Made by a program: the position numbers and the translations under genes
In this document: piece after piece, positions 18,255-29,459 of the stretch
Layout: each line of letters opens with the position of its first letter
Numbering within the stretch: the first letter of the stretch is position 1
Assembly: GCA_963576735.1 (NCBI GenBank)
Contig: CAUYWD010000088.1
Coordinates: 1-64,000 of the forward strand
Reading direction: 5' to 3'
DNA length: 64,000 bases
DNA from: Bedellia somnulentella
Lineage: Eukaryota > Arthropoda > Insecta > Lepidoptera > Bedelliidae
Notes under the pieces: model-generated
Told to the model about the DNA's origin: nothing
The model's input: only the letters and a program-made list of their open reading frames with translations
Database searches by the model: none

Positions 18255-19034
18255 AGGAATTCTAATAACTCAATTAGTCACACAGTTTATAGGAAACCCA
18301 CCCACACTGATAGGTACCTCAATGGTGACTCACACCACCATCCATCTCAGTTAGCTACTGTTGGTAAAACTTTGTTTCAGAGAGCCAAACATCTTTGTGA
18401 CGAACACCATCTTGCTGGAGACCTCAGTCATGTGAAACAAGTTCTTCACAACAACAAGCTGAAATTGCCCCGCCAACGTCACCGCTCCTCCGATAAACCA
18501 CCTACTGTTGAAAGACTCCCTGCAACTCTACCTTTTGTAAAGGGTGTAACAGACAAAATTAGTACTGTGTTACAGCGTGCTTCCACTAAGACCTACTTCA
18601 AGCCGCACCAAAAGATAAGTCAGTTTCTAAGACCTATCAAATGTCAGATCCCTTTACAAGATGCAGGCGTTTATAAACTAGACTGTGAGTGTGGTCTTTC
18701 ATACATCGGCCAAACAAAGCGTAGTGTAGCAACTCGCGTTAGAGAACATATTGCTGATATGAAGAATAGGCGTCCTGGAAGATCTGCTTTGTGTGAACAC
18801 ACCTTCGATAAGCCAAACCACCACATGCGTTTTGACAAACCTACAATTCTAGCAAAAGAGAATCGATTGATACTTAGAATGATACGCGAGTCTATTGAAA
18901 TAAAGAAACATCCAAACTTCAATAGAGATGATGGTTGGCAATTACCACCTGCTTGGAACCCGATCATTAGCACAACTAAGCGAGGGAAGAACACTAGCAA
19001 GACTCCAGATAACATTAGCTCTTTTTGTACATAG
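18250..19034 (+). CDS. Penelope-like RT C-terminus plus GIY-YIG endonuclease (truncated)
   Basis: About 260 residues with no ATG at the start, because the element is truncated at the inverted repeat. Residues 10-30 (HTVYRKPTHTDRYLNGDS) match the end of a Penelope-type RT thumb. The GIY-YIG nuclease begins near residue 140: VYKLDCECGLSYIGQTKRS, then TRVREH with the catalytic Arg, and AKENRLILRMIRESIEI with the catalytic Glu. The nuclease would nick target DNA for target-primed reverse transcription (family knowledge). The frame is intact to its stop at 19032-19034. The catalytic RT core is missing, so the copy is inactive as an autonomous element. Confidence 0.85.
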
Positions 19035-19157
19035 CAAATATTAAACGCAAATGTAACTTAAAATTTTGTCAAGGTAGTTAGTATTAATAATTTTATAGTA
19101 CTGTATAATGACAAATAACACCTCAGTCTTCCCGTGACCATGATAACTGAAAAGTTT

Positions 19158-19234
19158 TCGAAACGTCGGGCTTTAAAAATAATGTAATAATACGCGATTA
19201 AAATATCCGAAAATCAAAAGTTGTTTCAATTATA
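19158..19234 (-). repeat. Penelope terminal inverted repeat, right
   Basis: Inverse of 18178-18254. It contains cgaaacgtcgggc at its inner end. Confidence 0.85.
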
Positions 19235-19674
19235 AGATTATTAATAATTTTATAAAGAAATAAAAGGTCGTGGGTCTCTCTTCTACTCCATAATGATTTC
19301 ATGTTAAAAAAAGTTAAGCGGTGATCATAAGGAGATTTATGAGATACATTTGAGGAAATAAAAGCAAGATGACGAGTAAAGGCTCTTTGAATACCTTCAA
19401 TACGATGTGAGTTTACTGCATAAGATGGACTCCAGGCAGAGGAAGCAAATTCAAGATGACTACGAACTAGGGCATTAAACAAAATAATCTTAGTGTCAGC
19501 TCTAAAACCTTTGCTTTGACGTTTAATAAATCCTAACATTTGAGCTGCTTTTTTAACTATGGAATCAATATGAGATATAAACTGTAATTTAGAGTCAATT
19601 ATTATTCCCAAATCACGAATCTCATCGACCTCGGTCACAGTGTTACTGCCAAGAAGATAATCAAAGGGATGTGG
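19198..19674 (-). pseudogene. LINE A ORF2 fragment (post-RT region)
   Basis: Reads on from a segment encoding FDYLLGSNTVTEVDEIRDLG, then SHLEFASSAWSP and HRIEGIQRAFTRHL, typical of the region after the RT palm in Jockey-type LINEs. It is interrupted on its 3' side by the Penelope element and on its 5' side by LINE B. Confidence 0.75.
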
Positions 19675-19677
19675 AAC

Positions 19678-20448
19678 TAAAATAAAATAAATAAAATAAA
19701 ATAATCATTTATTTCAAAATAAAAAGATAAATCTTTGTTTTTTGAACGTCAAATTTTAACTTAATACTAAGTTTACTTCGGATTCGGAAGGTGTTTTGTT
19801 GAGAGAAGAACCCGTAAGAAACTCGTCAACACACATCTTTTTTTAACGTCCATTACAATTCTGGTGTTAGCCCGGAAACATCCTGCACAGAGCCCTGATG
19901 ACACCAAGCCACTTCATCATTAATGTAATCATTGACATTGTAATAGGCTTTCGAACTAAGATTTCTTTTAACTGCTGCTTTGAATTTTGTTTCTGTTAAA
20001 TTTAAAATGTCCTCAGGTATTTTATTATACATTTTTACGCATAACCCCATGAAAGATGTATTTACTTTTGACAATCTGTATTTTGGTACTGATATTTTAT
20101 TGTTGTCTCTCAGGTTTCGAATATGTCTGTCACAATTTTTCACAAAAGAGGCCTGATTCTTTCTTACATACATAATATTTTCATAAATATATTGACATGG
20201 CAGTGTCATTATATTTATTGTTTTAAACAATTCCCTCAGGGAATCTCGGGATCTCAAATTGTATATAGCTCTTATTGCTCTCTTTTGGAGAATAAATATG
20301 GAACCAACATCAGCTGCTCTGCCCCAGAGTAAAATACCGTAAGACATTACACTATGAAAATAGCTGTAATAAACTAATCGAGCTGTCTGTACATCTGTCA
20401 AATGTCTTATTTTCCTAACGGCATATGCAGCACTACTTAGCCTGCCAC
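19678..20448 (-). mobile_element. LINE B, 5' truncated Jockey-type fragment
   Basis: The 3' end is an (AAATA)n run at 19678-19710, followed on the minus strand by a UTR containing cggattcggaaggtg. The ORF (19853-20401, 182 residues) encodes YYSYFHSVMSYGILLWGRAA, LQKRAIRAIYNLRSRDSLRE and FKAAVKRNLSSKAYY: the C-terminal third of ORF2. The same family gives 38450-41850 and the 3' fragment at 53180-53450. It sits inside LINE A. Confidence 0.8.
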
Positions 20449-20610
20449 TTTCTTACGTGTGAACTTAATATGGTAACATTTTTGAGGGTTAATCAACATG
20501 CCATTATTATCACACCATTTTAAAATATTGTTTGAAGAAGACTGTTATCATCGGAAGAAGTTATGGCACGGTAAATTTTTAAATCATCAGCAAACATTGA
20601 ATATACACTA

Positions 20611-20830
20611 TATTTGGTTGTGTTTAGTTAAGTTTGGTTTTGCATACTGATTATCATTTATTTCTAGTTAAGAGTTGTGTACTTGTTTTTCCTCACCATA
20701 AAGGTTGACTGGAAGAAATCGCGTTAAGGCGATAAGTCCGCCTTTGTGTACTAAGTTTTTATGTTCTGTACTTTTGTAAAATACATTATATCTATTCTGT
20801 ATGCAATAAAGTGTTCAAATAAATAAATAA
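20611..20830 (+). repeat. LINE/SINE 3' tail insertion (gcgataag-ccgcc type)
   Basis: Contains gttgactggaagaaatcgcg, ttaaggcgataagtccgcc and gcaataaagtgttc followed by (AAAT)n. attgaat-type sequence is present on both sides, consistent with a short target duplication. The conserved tail resembles lepidopteran CR1/Zenon LINE ends and the SINEs that parasitise them (recognition only). It splits LINE A's RT. Confidence 0.65.
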
Positions 20831-21010
20831 TTGAATGTGATGGGTCAAATCGTTAATAAAGGCTAGGAAGAGAATAGGACCTAAGTGAGAACCTTGGGGC
20901 ACACCGGATTCAGCATAGAAGTATTTAGATTCAAAACCGTTGATTGAGACAACTTGTTCCCTTTTTTGAAGTAAGTACTTTATATATGTGTCAAATTGTT
21001 TAGGTCATTG

Positions 21011-21289
21011 TAATTGCTGAATTACTCAGATAAAGGCTTATGGATTAGGTGATGGTGGAAGCGTTGCTAAGGTTGTCTCAAAAAAACTATTCCATGTGGA
21101 CGAAGTCGTGGACAAAAGCTACTTACTAATAAGCAGTCATGGTATAATAAAAAAAAACACTATCGATTGTCCAAGCTTGTAATTATATTAAGGATCCAAA
21201 TAAAAAAAAACTACGGACAATCTCTACAATAATTTTATGTTTGAACAACGATTGATGTTCTTTTAGCCCCTTCTCCCACGGAGCTACTC
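21011..21289. other. Intergenic, nothing recognised
   Basis: AT-rich, two oligo-A tracts (21148, 21200), no coding signal. Confidence 0.4.
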
Positions 21290-22560
21290 AAAAATGTCAC
21301 TACTAGTTAGTGATTACAGTTACAAACTACTAGAAACCGTACCTCGCACTCGACGCTACTCAAGTTTCAAGGTTTCAGTCTGTCATGTTTATGTCAACAT
21401 CAAAATTAAAATTTTGTCATATTTTTTCATAATCACCAGAAACTTTGGTATGGATCTTGCAATCTACGAGCGCACGTCGCCCTTAGTCGTGCGAGTGACT
21501 TATCTGTATAGGCGTCAATGTAGGCGTAAGATCTAGCGTACGGTTAGCAAATATAAAAGAATTTATTCAAGTTATACATTTCACCCATTTTTATATCTTA
21601 TATTTAGTTAATTAGGAGTGGGAAAAAAACTTAATTAATAAGTATTTTTTCATTTCAATTATTAATATTAAATATATACAGCTGTAAACTTAAAATTAAC
21701 ACAAAAAAAACTGTAATCCTACTACTTACTTACTATACTTTAACGAAACACAAAATAAAAATCTTGTTAGTAATAAAATAACTAATATTAACTTTTATCA
21801 CTACCTTCATCAAACATTTCTACACTGACATAGTAATAACATAACATAACATAACATAAACGTTCACGCCGTTTATCCCCGAAGGGGTTGGCAGAGGTAC
21901 CAATACTCCTGAACTCACATGGCAAGCGCCATCTAGTTTCCAGAGAAGGTACCCACGTTTTGCTTAGACAGTGTACTCACGTGATAGGGGGCAGGCCTAT
22001 CGCCATTTTGTACGAATACACTGTCACATGACAGTACAACTCAGCCATGTGGGTTTCCTCACGATGTTTTCCCTCACCGTTAGCAACCATGATAAATTAA
22101 CCACATATATGACTTTAGAAAAGACAAATTGGTGTAGGCCCGTCCCAGGATTGGAACTCACGCCCTTCTGTTTTTCGGGCGGGTGTTCTACCCACTGGAC
22201 TATCATGTCGCTCATATCTTATCATTTTCACTGTCATTGAAATTTATAATGAACTCAAAATCATAGTCAAAATTTTTCATACATTCTTTTTATTTTATAT
22301 TTCATATATATTTTTAATTGATTTGCGTTTTGTTTCACTTTTGGGATTTGACGTGCTAACCGTACTTCATGAATAATTATACGCACGCTAACAAAGATGT
22401 GTATTTACGAGTACAACTACAAATTAAGGCGACATGCGCTCGGAGATTGCAAGATCTATAACTAATAGCGCGGCGACCGACACGCCGCGTCTCGCGTGAT
22501 CAGTTACTAACCGGTTTGTGACTGGTCGCGTCGTGTGCGAACGTCAATAAGAAGATACGA
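21290..22560. repeat. Diverged foldback element with a SINE in its loop
   Basis: About 21440-21545 is the diverged inverse of 22365-22470 (gatcttgcaatctacgagcgc versus gcgctcggagattgcaagat; gtacggttagcaaat versus its inverse). Outer parts also show weaker pairing. The centre holds a minus-strand SINE (21835-22215). There is no transposase. Confidence 0.5.
21835..22215 (-). repeat. tRNA-derived SINE with TTATG tail
   Basis: On the minus strand it starts with a tRNA-like head (gatagtccagtgggtagaac) and runs through ggaaacccacatggctgagt-like and ggcctgccccctatcacgtg blocks to a (TTATG)n tail, seen here as aacataacataacataac. Same family as 43655-44023 and 63464-63801. Confidence 0.8.
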
Positions 22561-22888
22561 TGACGCACAATCAACTGCAAGGGCGTAGCAAAAATCCATT
22601 TTACTTAATGTATTTCTTAATTAACCAATATTAATATTTGTAATCTAATAAAATCTAATCAAAACCACAGACTTATAAGAAGAAGCAGACCAAAAATATT
22701 TTCTTAGCTATATCGCTTACCTATTTTTAAATGAATTAGTTATGATATGTATATGCAGTAGACCATAATTGAAAACTGATGTACCTTTTTTCTGAATAAA
22801 GAATTTTGATATGGGAACTGAGTGATTTGTCATACTTTAATTGTTATTATTTTTTTGTGTTGTCTTTATTGTATGTGTCTTCTTCTTA
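22561..22888. other. Intergenic, nothing recognised
   Basis: No ORF or repeat partner within the window. Confidence 0.4.
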
Positions 22889-23134
22889 AAAGCATAATAC
22901 ACGATCGGTTTCCGACCACCGACCATGTGTCCTTGATCGTAACAACCGATTTTTGTATTCGTTCAACACGGTCGGTGGTTGAAATCAACTTGTAAGTTGA
23001 ATCGGAAGAGATGCAATTCCGACCAAGGCCGTTGACATCAAACAAATATCGGTTGGAACAATAGACTTATACACTGTCCATTTTTATATTAACTCAACCA
23101 AGGACACGATGGTCGGTGGTCGAAACCGATCGTG
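22889..23134. mobile_element. MITE with ~40-bp terminal inverted repeats, TAA target duplication
   Basis: Ends tacacgatcggtttccgacc and its inverse ggtcgaaaccgatcgtgta are flanked by TAA on each side. The repeats extend inward through accgaccat and gtccttg. It is 246 bp without ORF. The 3-bp TAA-type duplication fits PIF/Harbinger-type MITEs, but the superfamily is inference. Confidence 0.75.
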
Positions 23135-23249
23135 TATAAACCTTTTTATAAAAACGATAAAAAAAAGATTGATCACATTAAAGCCGACCAGACAAAATGC
23201 ATTACAGTTAAGTAGGTATATTAAAAGACATTGGGACCTTTACTATTGT

Positions 23250-23446
23250 CATATTTTTATGAATTGGCAACACCGACAGTGTGCCGGGACCCATCAATGG
23301 ATGTCAATGTCAAGATGAGTGAAGGATGAACGCGGGATTCCAGGGTGGATGCGCGGGAGACTAACTTGTGATCAATGCATAAAATAATGTAGATGAAATA
23401 GAAAGTAAAGTGGTGATATCATTTAATAGTCGTTTTCTTCAAACTT
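23250..23446 (+). repeat. ~200-bp direct repeat, copy 1
   Basis: Near-identical to 31272-31470 (only one or two substitutions seen), from tgtcatatttttatgaattgg to gtcgttttcttcaaact. A short unclassified interspersed repeat or recent segmental copy. Confidence 0.85.
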
Positions 23447-24389
23447 CAGAAGCGGGGATATATTCACGTCCATTCAAGTATGTACATTGCTTTTTGTTTA
23501 TTCATTTATTTTTCTTTTCCACATTGTTGTAGTGACGCCATTTAACATTTTATGATTTATAATATAGCAAATCGATGCTCGAACAAAGTATTTTAATGTT
23601 TATAGAATAGTCATTGTTTCGAAGAAACCAATATTTGAGCGTAATATTGTAAAGCTGCGTACGGAATGGTTCCGAAGTGCTTGGCTAGGGCACTCCCTGT
23701 TAGTTTTGGAGCAATCAGCTGTAGTAACTTTCCAGTAGTGTCTCTGTAAATAGTAGACGTATGAGTGGGTTAAGCTGATCCCTAAAGTAACGATGAGTTG
23801 ACTTAAGAACTTCTGTTTAAATTGTGGCGTCACTATGACAAATTAAATTATAAGTACACTACGTATTTGTTAACAACACAAATCAAATAAGTGATTAAAC
23901 TTTTGTTCTTATTGGAAACAATTTCAAATTCTTTATCCACCATATTTATTTTGGTTAGATGCAATTAATTGTGATTATAAGATTAAATGAGTATATCAGT
24001 AATATATATGAATAATACCACTTTAATTTTTACACATTTTTAGACTACAATTCAAATTTGGAATTCTTCTATTTCTTATGCATTGAATATATTAATACTT
24101 AGTGAATTATTAATCAATGTAGTAATTTATTCGCTGTAAATGTGGGTTACAAGGTGGTTACAGCATATAAGTTATTGTTCCCTACACATTTTGTTTTTCC
24201 AAGCTTACAACATAAGTCTTTACATTTTATTAGTATAGGAATATGATTTTAAATTATAATAAAGACAAAAATAAAGAATGACTTAACTAATTACATGTCA
24301 CCCTAAGTTTAAAATGTCAATCTCACAGCTAAAACCATATTCAAATAAAATATAATAAAAACAATATCCTAATAGCCATTCAAGCATTC
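23447..24389. other. Intergenic, nothing recognised
   Basis: AT-rich. A 77-codon ORF at 23600-23833 has no recognisable feature and is treated as chance. Confidence 0.4.
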
Positions 24390-24660
24390 AAGCATTTCTT
24401 TTATTTTTTTTAAATTTATTAAAACATAACAATTTTATATTTATAGAATTTGCATTATAAATTCTACAAGCCATAATAAAAATAGTTTTGCTGCTTGAGG
24501 CTAATTAATAATTATAATGAGGTACATATAGTTTGTCTTTATTGAGATTTTGCAGACATTCAGAGTGAAATCTTAGGGGAGCGCATGTATAATTATAGAT
24601 TTCTCTCTTAACTAATAAAGCAGCTTCATAAATATAGGGGAACATAATAGAAGAATTATA
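24390..24660 (-). pseudogene. LINE ORF2 C-terminal fragment
   Basis: The minus strand reads LLVKREIYNYTCAPLRFHSE then KDKLYVPHYNY and TIFIMACRIYNA with one stop, the pattern of the extreme C-terminus of Jockey-type ORF2. It ends in a T-rich tract. Confidence 0.5.
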
Positions 24661-24704
24661 ATATTAAAAAAAATTAATAATAATAAAAAGTGGGTGGCGA
24701 GAAA

Positions 24705-26095
24705 CCATTTGAAAGGTAAGTTTCTCTCGCTACCTATTTATTTAATACAATGTAGTGACTGGTACGTTTCCTTCGCTACTTATTTATTAAATATATTCTA
24801 GTGATGGGTACGTTTCCCTCGCTTCTCATTTATTTTATACAATGTAGTGACTGGTACGTTTCCTTCGCTACTTATTTATTTAATATAATCTAGTGATGGG
24901 TACGTTTCCCTCGCTTCTCATTTATTTTATACAATGTAGTGACTGGTACGTTTCCTTCGCTACTTATTTATTTAATATAATCTAGTGATGGGTACGTTTC
25001 CCTCGCTTCTCATTTATTTTATACAATGTAGTGACTGGTACGTTTCCTTCGCTACTTATTTATTTAATATATTCTAGTGATGGGTACGTTTCCCTCGCTT
25101 CTCATTTATTTTATACAATGTAGTGACTGGTACGTTTCCTTCGCTACTTATTTATTTAATATAATCTAGTGATGGGTACGTTTCCCTCGCTTCTCATTTA
25201 TTTTATACAATGTAGTGACTGGTACGTTTCCTTCGCTACTTATTTATTTAATATATTCTAGTGATGGGTACGTTTCCCTCGCTTCTCATTTATTTTATAC
25301 AATGTAGTGACTGGCACGTTTCCTTCGCTACTTATTTATTTAATATAATCTAGTGATGGGTACGTTTCCCTCGCTTCTCATTTATTTTATACAATGTAGT
25401 GACTGGTACGTTTCCTTCGCTACTTATTTATTTAATATAATCTAGTGATGGGTACGTTTCCCTCGCTTCTCATTTATTTTATACAATGTAGTGACTGGTA
25501 CGTTTCCTTCGCTACTTATTTATTTAATATAATCTAGTGATGGGTACGTTTCCCTCGCTTCTCATTTATTTTATACAATGTAGTGACTGGTACGTTTCCT
25601 TCGCTACTTATTTATTTAATATAATCTAGTGATGGGTACGTTTCCCTAGCTTCTCATTTATTTTATACAATGTAGTGACTGGTACGTTTCCTTCGCTACT
25701 TATTTATTTAATATATTCTAGTGATGAGTACGTTTCCCTCGCTTCTCATTTATTTTATACAATGTAGTGACTGGTACGTTTCCTTCGCTACTTATTTATT
25801 TAATATATTCTAGTGATGGGTACGTTTCCCTCGCTTCTCATTTATTTTATACAATGTAGTGACTGGTACGTTTCCTTCGCTACTTATTTATTTAATATAT
25901 TCTAGTGATGGGTACGTTTCCCTCGCTTCTCATTTATTTTATACAATGTAGTGACTGGTATGTTTCCTTCGCTACTTATTTATTTAATATAATCTAGTGA
26001 TGGGTACGTTTCCCTCGCTTCTTATTTATTTAATACAATCTAGTGATGGGTACGCTTCCCTCGCTACTTATTTATTTAATGCAATGCAATGACGG
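24705..26095 (+). repeat. Minisatellite: ~15 copies of a 92-bp unit made of two 46-bp monomers
   Basis: gtgatgggtacgtttccctc recurs every 92 bp (e.g. 24801 and 24893), alternating with gtgactggtacgtttccttc 46 bp away. The two 46-bp monomers are diverged from each other but each type is almost invariant along the array, so the 92-bp dimer is the amplifying unit. Edge copies at both ends are more diverged. No ORF. Confidence 0.95.
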
Positions 26096-26865
26096 GTAGA
26101 GAGAGTGTGTATGAATATAACATAAACATGAACAAGCACGCCGAATATATATGAATATATTATTTCTGTAGACCTATTTTATTCATCATAGTTGACGATT
26201 ACTTGTTCAAATAATAAGCTACTTAAGAAAATGAATGTATAAATACTAGTAGTTGAATTACATAACGATACTAATTTTATTTGAAAGGCTATAATTGCAA
26301 CAACTAGTAACTAATACTAAAAATATTGTAGGTACATTTTATTGCCAAGTAATTTGTTAGCTAAGAATGGTGACTGAATTGTTTTCTTGTTACCGAATTG
26401 TTTTTATATTTACCTGCTTTTCTAATTATTATCATTACCGTTTTTTTCTATTTATCTTGCTGGATCATTATGAGTCATTATTATCACTGTTGAAAAGATC
26501 ATGAACTTCATTTTATTTTAATTTATGTTTATTTGAGTAAGATTATTAACGTAAATGTCTGAATACATTAATATACTTTGCTACTTGCTTATGACATCTA
26601 TGAAGAATAGTTTACGTTTCGGATATTTTGAACATTTCAGGTTGAATGTACAATGTCCGGAGACAAGTCTAGCATTCCAATTGGCAAGCCTTCAGGGCTT
26701 CTCGGTGCCATAGACAATCTAAAATGAGGACTTGGAGAGGTCCGTCTTCGTCATTTGACATCCAGTGATGAGGTTGTGCTGAAGTAGTATAGATGGGATC
26801 AGAAGCACATCATTATTTTACCATCACAGAACTGGTTGAAGCTAAGTATAACTTTTAAATAAATA
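26096..26865. other. Intergenic, no gene recognised
   Basis: The stretch 26640-26830 is less AT-rich (ggagacaagtctagcattcc, cagggcttctcggtgccata) but has no ORF I can assign. Confidence 0.35.
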
Positions 26866-27560
26866 ATAAATAAAAAAATAAAAATCATTTATTTGCCAAT
26901 ACATGAGTATAAATGGTGGTATATAAAATGAAGGCCTATGTATGTACTGCCAGTAAGGTGTGCAAATTTTTAAACATTAAAATTATTGATAATTTTTTTT
27001 TACATATCTTAAAACTACTATAATAACATTGTCTATCGTAATAAAAAAAAAATTAAACATTATTAAAATTTTGTAAGTCAATCAAGGCAACACATGTACA
27101 CATATTCTAAATTTTATTAAAATTAAAATGTCATAAAAAAATAAATAAAAATATAATTATTATATTATACAGTAAATCACATCAATCACACATGTCAAAA
27201 TATTATATAAACTTTATTACAATTTCAATGTCAAAAAAAAAAAAAAAGAGAAAAACATAGTTTAAATTTTTAAAGTCATATATTGCAATTTTTAATAAAG
27301 TCATCAATTATATAGAAACAGTTGTCCAACAGATAATTAAAAATGATAATTTTATATTTATTGTATGTCAGTAATTTTGTCTCATCCTTTACTAGATTAT
27401 ACAGCTTGATCGCCATTTCATAACCGTTTCTCTGACAAATCGATGGACTTTTAATATTTGGTTTAGTTAATTGTATTTTTTTTTTGTGTTTTGCAGCTTG
27501 AGTATGTCTTAGACTGTGCTTTACTGAACAGTTATGTAAATTCTAGTTTAATTTAAATAT
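26866..27560 (-). pseudogene. LINE 3' end and ORF2 C-terminal fragment
   Basis: On the minus strand, TKPNIKSPSICQRNGYEMAI and YNLVKDETKLLTYNKYK are followed by a stop, a 3' UTR and a tail at 26866-26890 rich in aaataa. This is the usual C-terminus/3' end layout of the Jockey-type LINEs in this window. Confidence 0.6.
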
Positions 27561-28494
27561 TTCAACCCATTCAGATATGGTCAGCCTAAGTTCTATATGT
27601 TTCTTAAAGCCTAATAACATTAGATGAAATAAGACCTTTAGATCTATTAGTTTCGAAGACATTTAACTCAGATTCATAAAATAAATCAACATGTGTGTTC
27701 GGATTTTTGGTTACTTAGAATTTTGTTAGTTCATAAGTGTTACAGCTAAAAAAAAAAAAAAGAGGGGCTACTTATATTATTGGGAACATTAATAGCCACA
27801 TTATTACTCAATTACACAGTTAATAAAATAAATAAAGCAAGGCCAATAACAGATGTTCACACATGCACAGAAAACATACCTTACAATAATACAAATACAA
27901 ACAATTTTGAGAGAAAATGCAAATAAAAAGACATCAACATCAATATTTAAAAAAAAAAAAAAGTGCCTTTACTCATTGTAATATATATAGAACCAGTTTT
28001 TCACTTAACAAGGAATTTTTTTATGATTTTAAAGAGTTATATATTTTACTTTAAAAGATTTGTTATGCTCATTTCACAGATTTTATTTACATTCTTCAGA
28101 AAAATTAAAGCTACTTTTAAACATATATTAGTAATAACATTTCCAAAAGCTCTTTTGCAAGGGAGTTTTCACAAATATTTACCAAAATAATTATAGTACA
28201 ATATTGGGTTTTTATAAAAAAAAAAAAAAACTTGGTAAATAAACTAAATATTTATATAAATCGGAAGCTGTACTAGCAATCAAAATACAGCTATATGTTC
28301 TGTAAGCTTGTCGAATAAGTGTTCGCTGTCATGTATTAACCCTAAATCACTTGTTTTCGCAGCTCTAGTTATCTGGATGTGTCTTAGACTATTGTTATCT
28401 TAAATTTTCGTTTTATATAAAGATAAATTGCGAGTTAAAGTCACAAAACAAATAACTTTTTGAGACATTCAAATTGACCTTTTGATTTCACATA
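27561..28494. other. AT-rich spacer with oligo-A tracts, no gene
   Basis: Several oligo-A runs (27750, 27950, 28220) suggest eroded retroposon tails. The 75-codon ORF at 27963-28190 is low complexity. Confidence 0.35.
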
Positions 28495-28590
28495 TCCTGG
28501 CAGGATCGCCAAATAATACTAACATACAATATGTAATAGGAAGGGGGTGGCCAGAGCCAAGGAATCATAAATTCCTCAGCCATTGATTTC
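28495..28590 (+). repeat. Partial SINE-like copy
   Basis: Contains ggaagggggtggccagagcc and aaattcctcagcca, matching the block near 16290. Confidence 0.5.
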
Positions 28591-29000
28591 ACAATAACTT
28601 TGAAAACTATCAAGATCGTTTTGAAGTTTGCGAACATCTGCTGGAGACTGAATGCACTTAGCAGTTTTTATATCAACTGCATAAAGGACTATCTTAGTTT
28701 TCAAAGCATCTTTTATATATACCAATAGCTTTCAACTCACGTAACATTATAGGCTGGTCGATGCAGTCAAATCATTTTCATAGTCTGTGTATAAACATTG
28801 ACTTGAGCTCCAGCATCCATACAGCTACTTATACAGTCATACGTAATAACAAGATTAGATACTGTTGATCGTTTCCTAAAAAAAAAAAAAACCATGTTGT
28901 TCCTCACTAAACCAGAGCTCAAAGCTGAGTAGACCTGGTTTCAAACAATTCGCTCAAATACCTTAGCAAATAAGCATAGTTTTAGATACGCCTGTAATTG
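28591..29000 (-). pseudogene. LINE reverse transcriptase fragment
   Basis: The minus strand contains LCLFAKVFERIVW, a GLVRNNMVFFRKRSTVSNLV-like segment and AGAQVNVYTQT, the fingers/palm entry of a LINE RT (normally KVFE.. HGF..RST.. DVVYTDF). Frameshifts and an oligo-A insertion (28880) break it. It belongs to a different LINE lineage from the two intact elements. Confidence 0.6.
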
Positions 29001-29459
29001 TGGTAGTACAGATGATGTCAAGATAGTAGTATAGAAAACATTAGTATTTTATATCTAAAACTTCCTCCTCTAAAATCCCCTCAATTATATATATTTTTCT
29101 TTAAATTTTTGAAAGTTATAGCCATTTTAAAACTAGGATTAAAATAGTTTTAATTACATTAATTACAAAGTGTATACTATATCATACCTTTTCTTTATTT
29201 CCTACATCGACGAATATTCGTATTAGTATGACTTACATATAAACGGGACCCAATTACTAAGACTTCGCTGTTTGTTCCTCTGTCTTTAGGTAGTGTCTGA
29301 TAAACTGGTATAGTCAGAATGTTGAAACTTTTACACAAACAACAAAATTGGAATAAAAAAAAAAACTAACAGAACGGTTTAACCAAACAATTTTAAATTT
29401 ATAGTCAGCACAGAATTCTGTAAGTCATGTATGATCGTGGCTAGGACAAGTATACTGCA

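Larger units (their letters stand above)
18145..19233 (+). mobile_element. Penelope-like element, 5' truncated, inverted terminal repeats
   Basis: Flanked by a 12-bp target duplication AAGATTATTAAT (18133-18144 and 19234-19245). A ~76-bp inverted terminal repeat (18178-18254 and 19158-19234) begins ttataattgaaac and ends gcccgacgtt. The left side has a further 33-bp extension (18145-18177) outside the repeat, a feature described for Penelope elements. One ORF with a GIY-YIG domain lies inside. The right repeat contains ctgaaaagttttcgaaac, reminiscent of the hammerhead-ribozyme motif in Penelope terminal repeats, but degenerate. Confidence 0.85.
17606..21010 (-). mobile_element. LINE relic (LINE A) with three nested insertions
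   Basis: Minus-strand RT-to-C-terminus of a Jockey-type ORF2, 5' truncated near 21010 and ending in a T-rich (poly-A on minus) tail at 17610-17622. Pieces in translation order: RT palm with GVPQGSHLGPILF (20850-21000), MFADDLKIYRA (20560-20610), post-RT region (19245-19670), C-terminus (17900-18144). Between them lie a LINE-tail insertion (20611-20830), LINE B (19678-20448) and a Penelope-like element (18145-19233). Removing the Penelope insert rejoins the frame as YKIINNL then VKTGLIVDCP. A stop near 18080 shows further decay. Confidence 0.75.

Noticed and set aside
22024..22215. 63-codon minus-strand ORF
   Set aside because: Lies inside the SINE tRNA-like head and body; similar ORFs arise in other copies of the SINE.
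24705..26095. CRISPR-like array
   Set aside because: Units are contiguous and alternate in sequence with no unique spacers; the organism is eukaryotic. It is a minisatellite.
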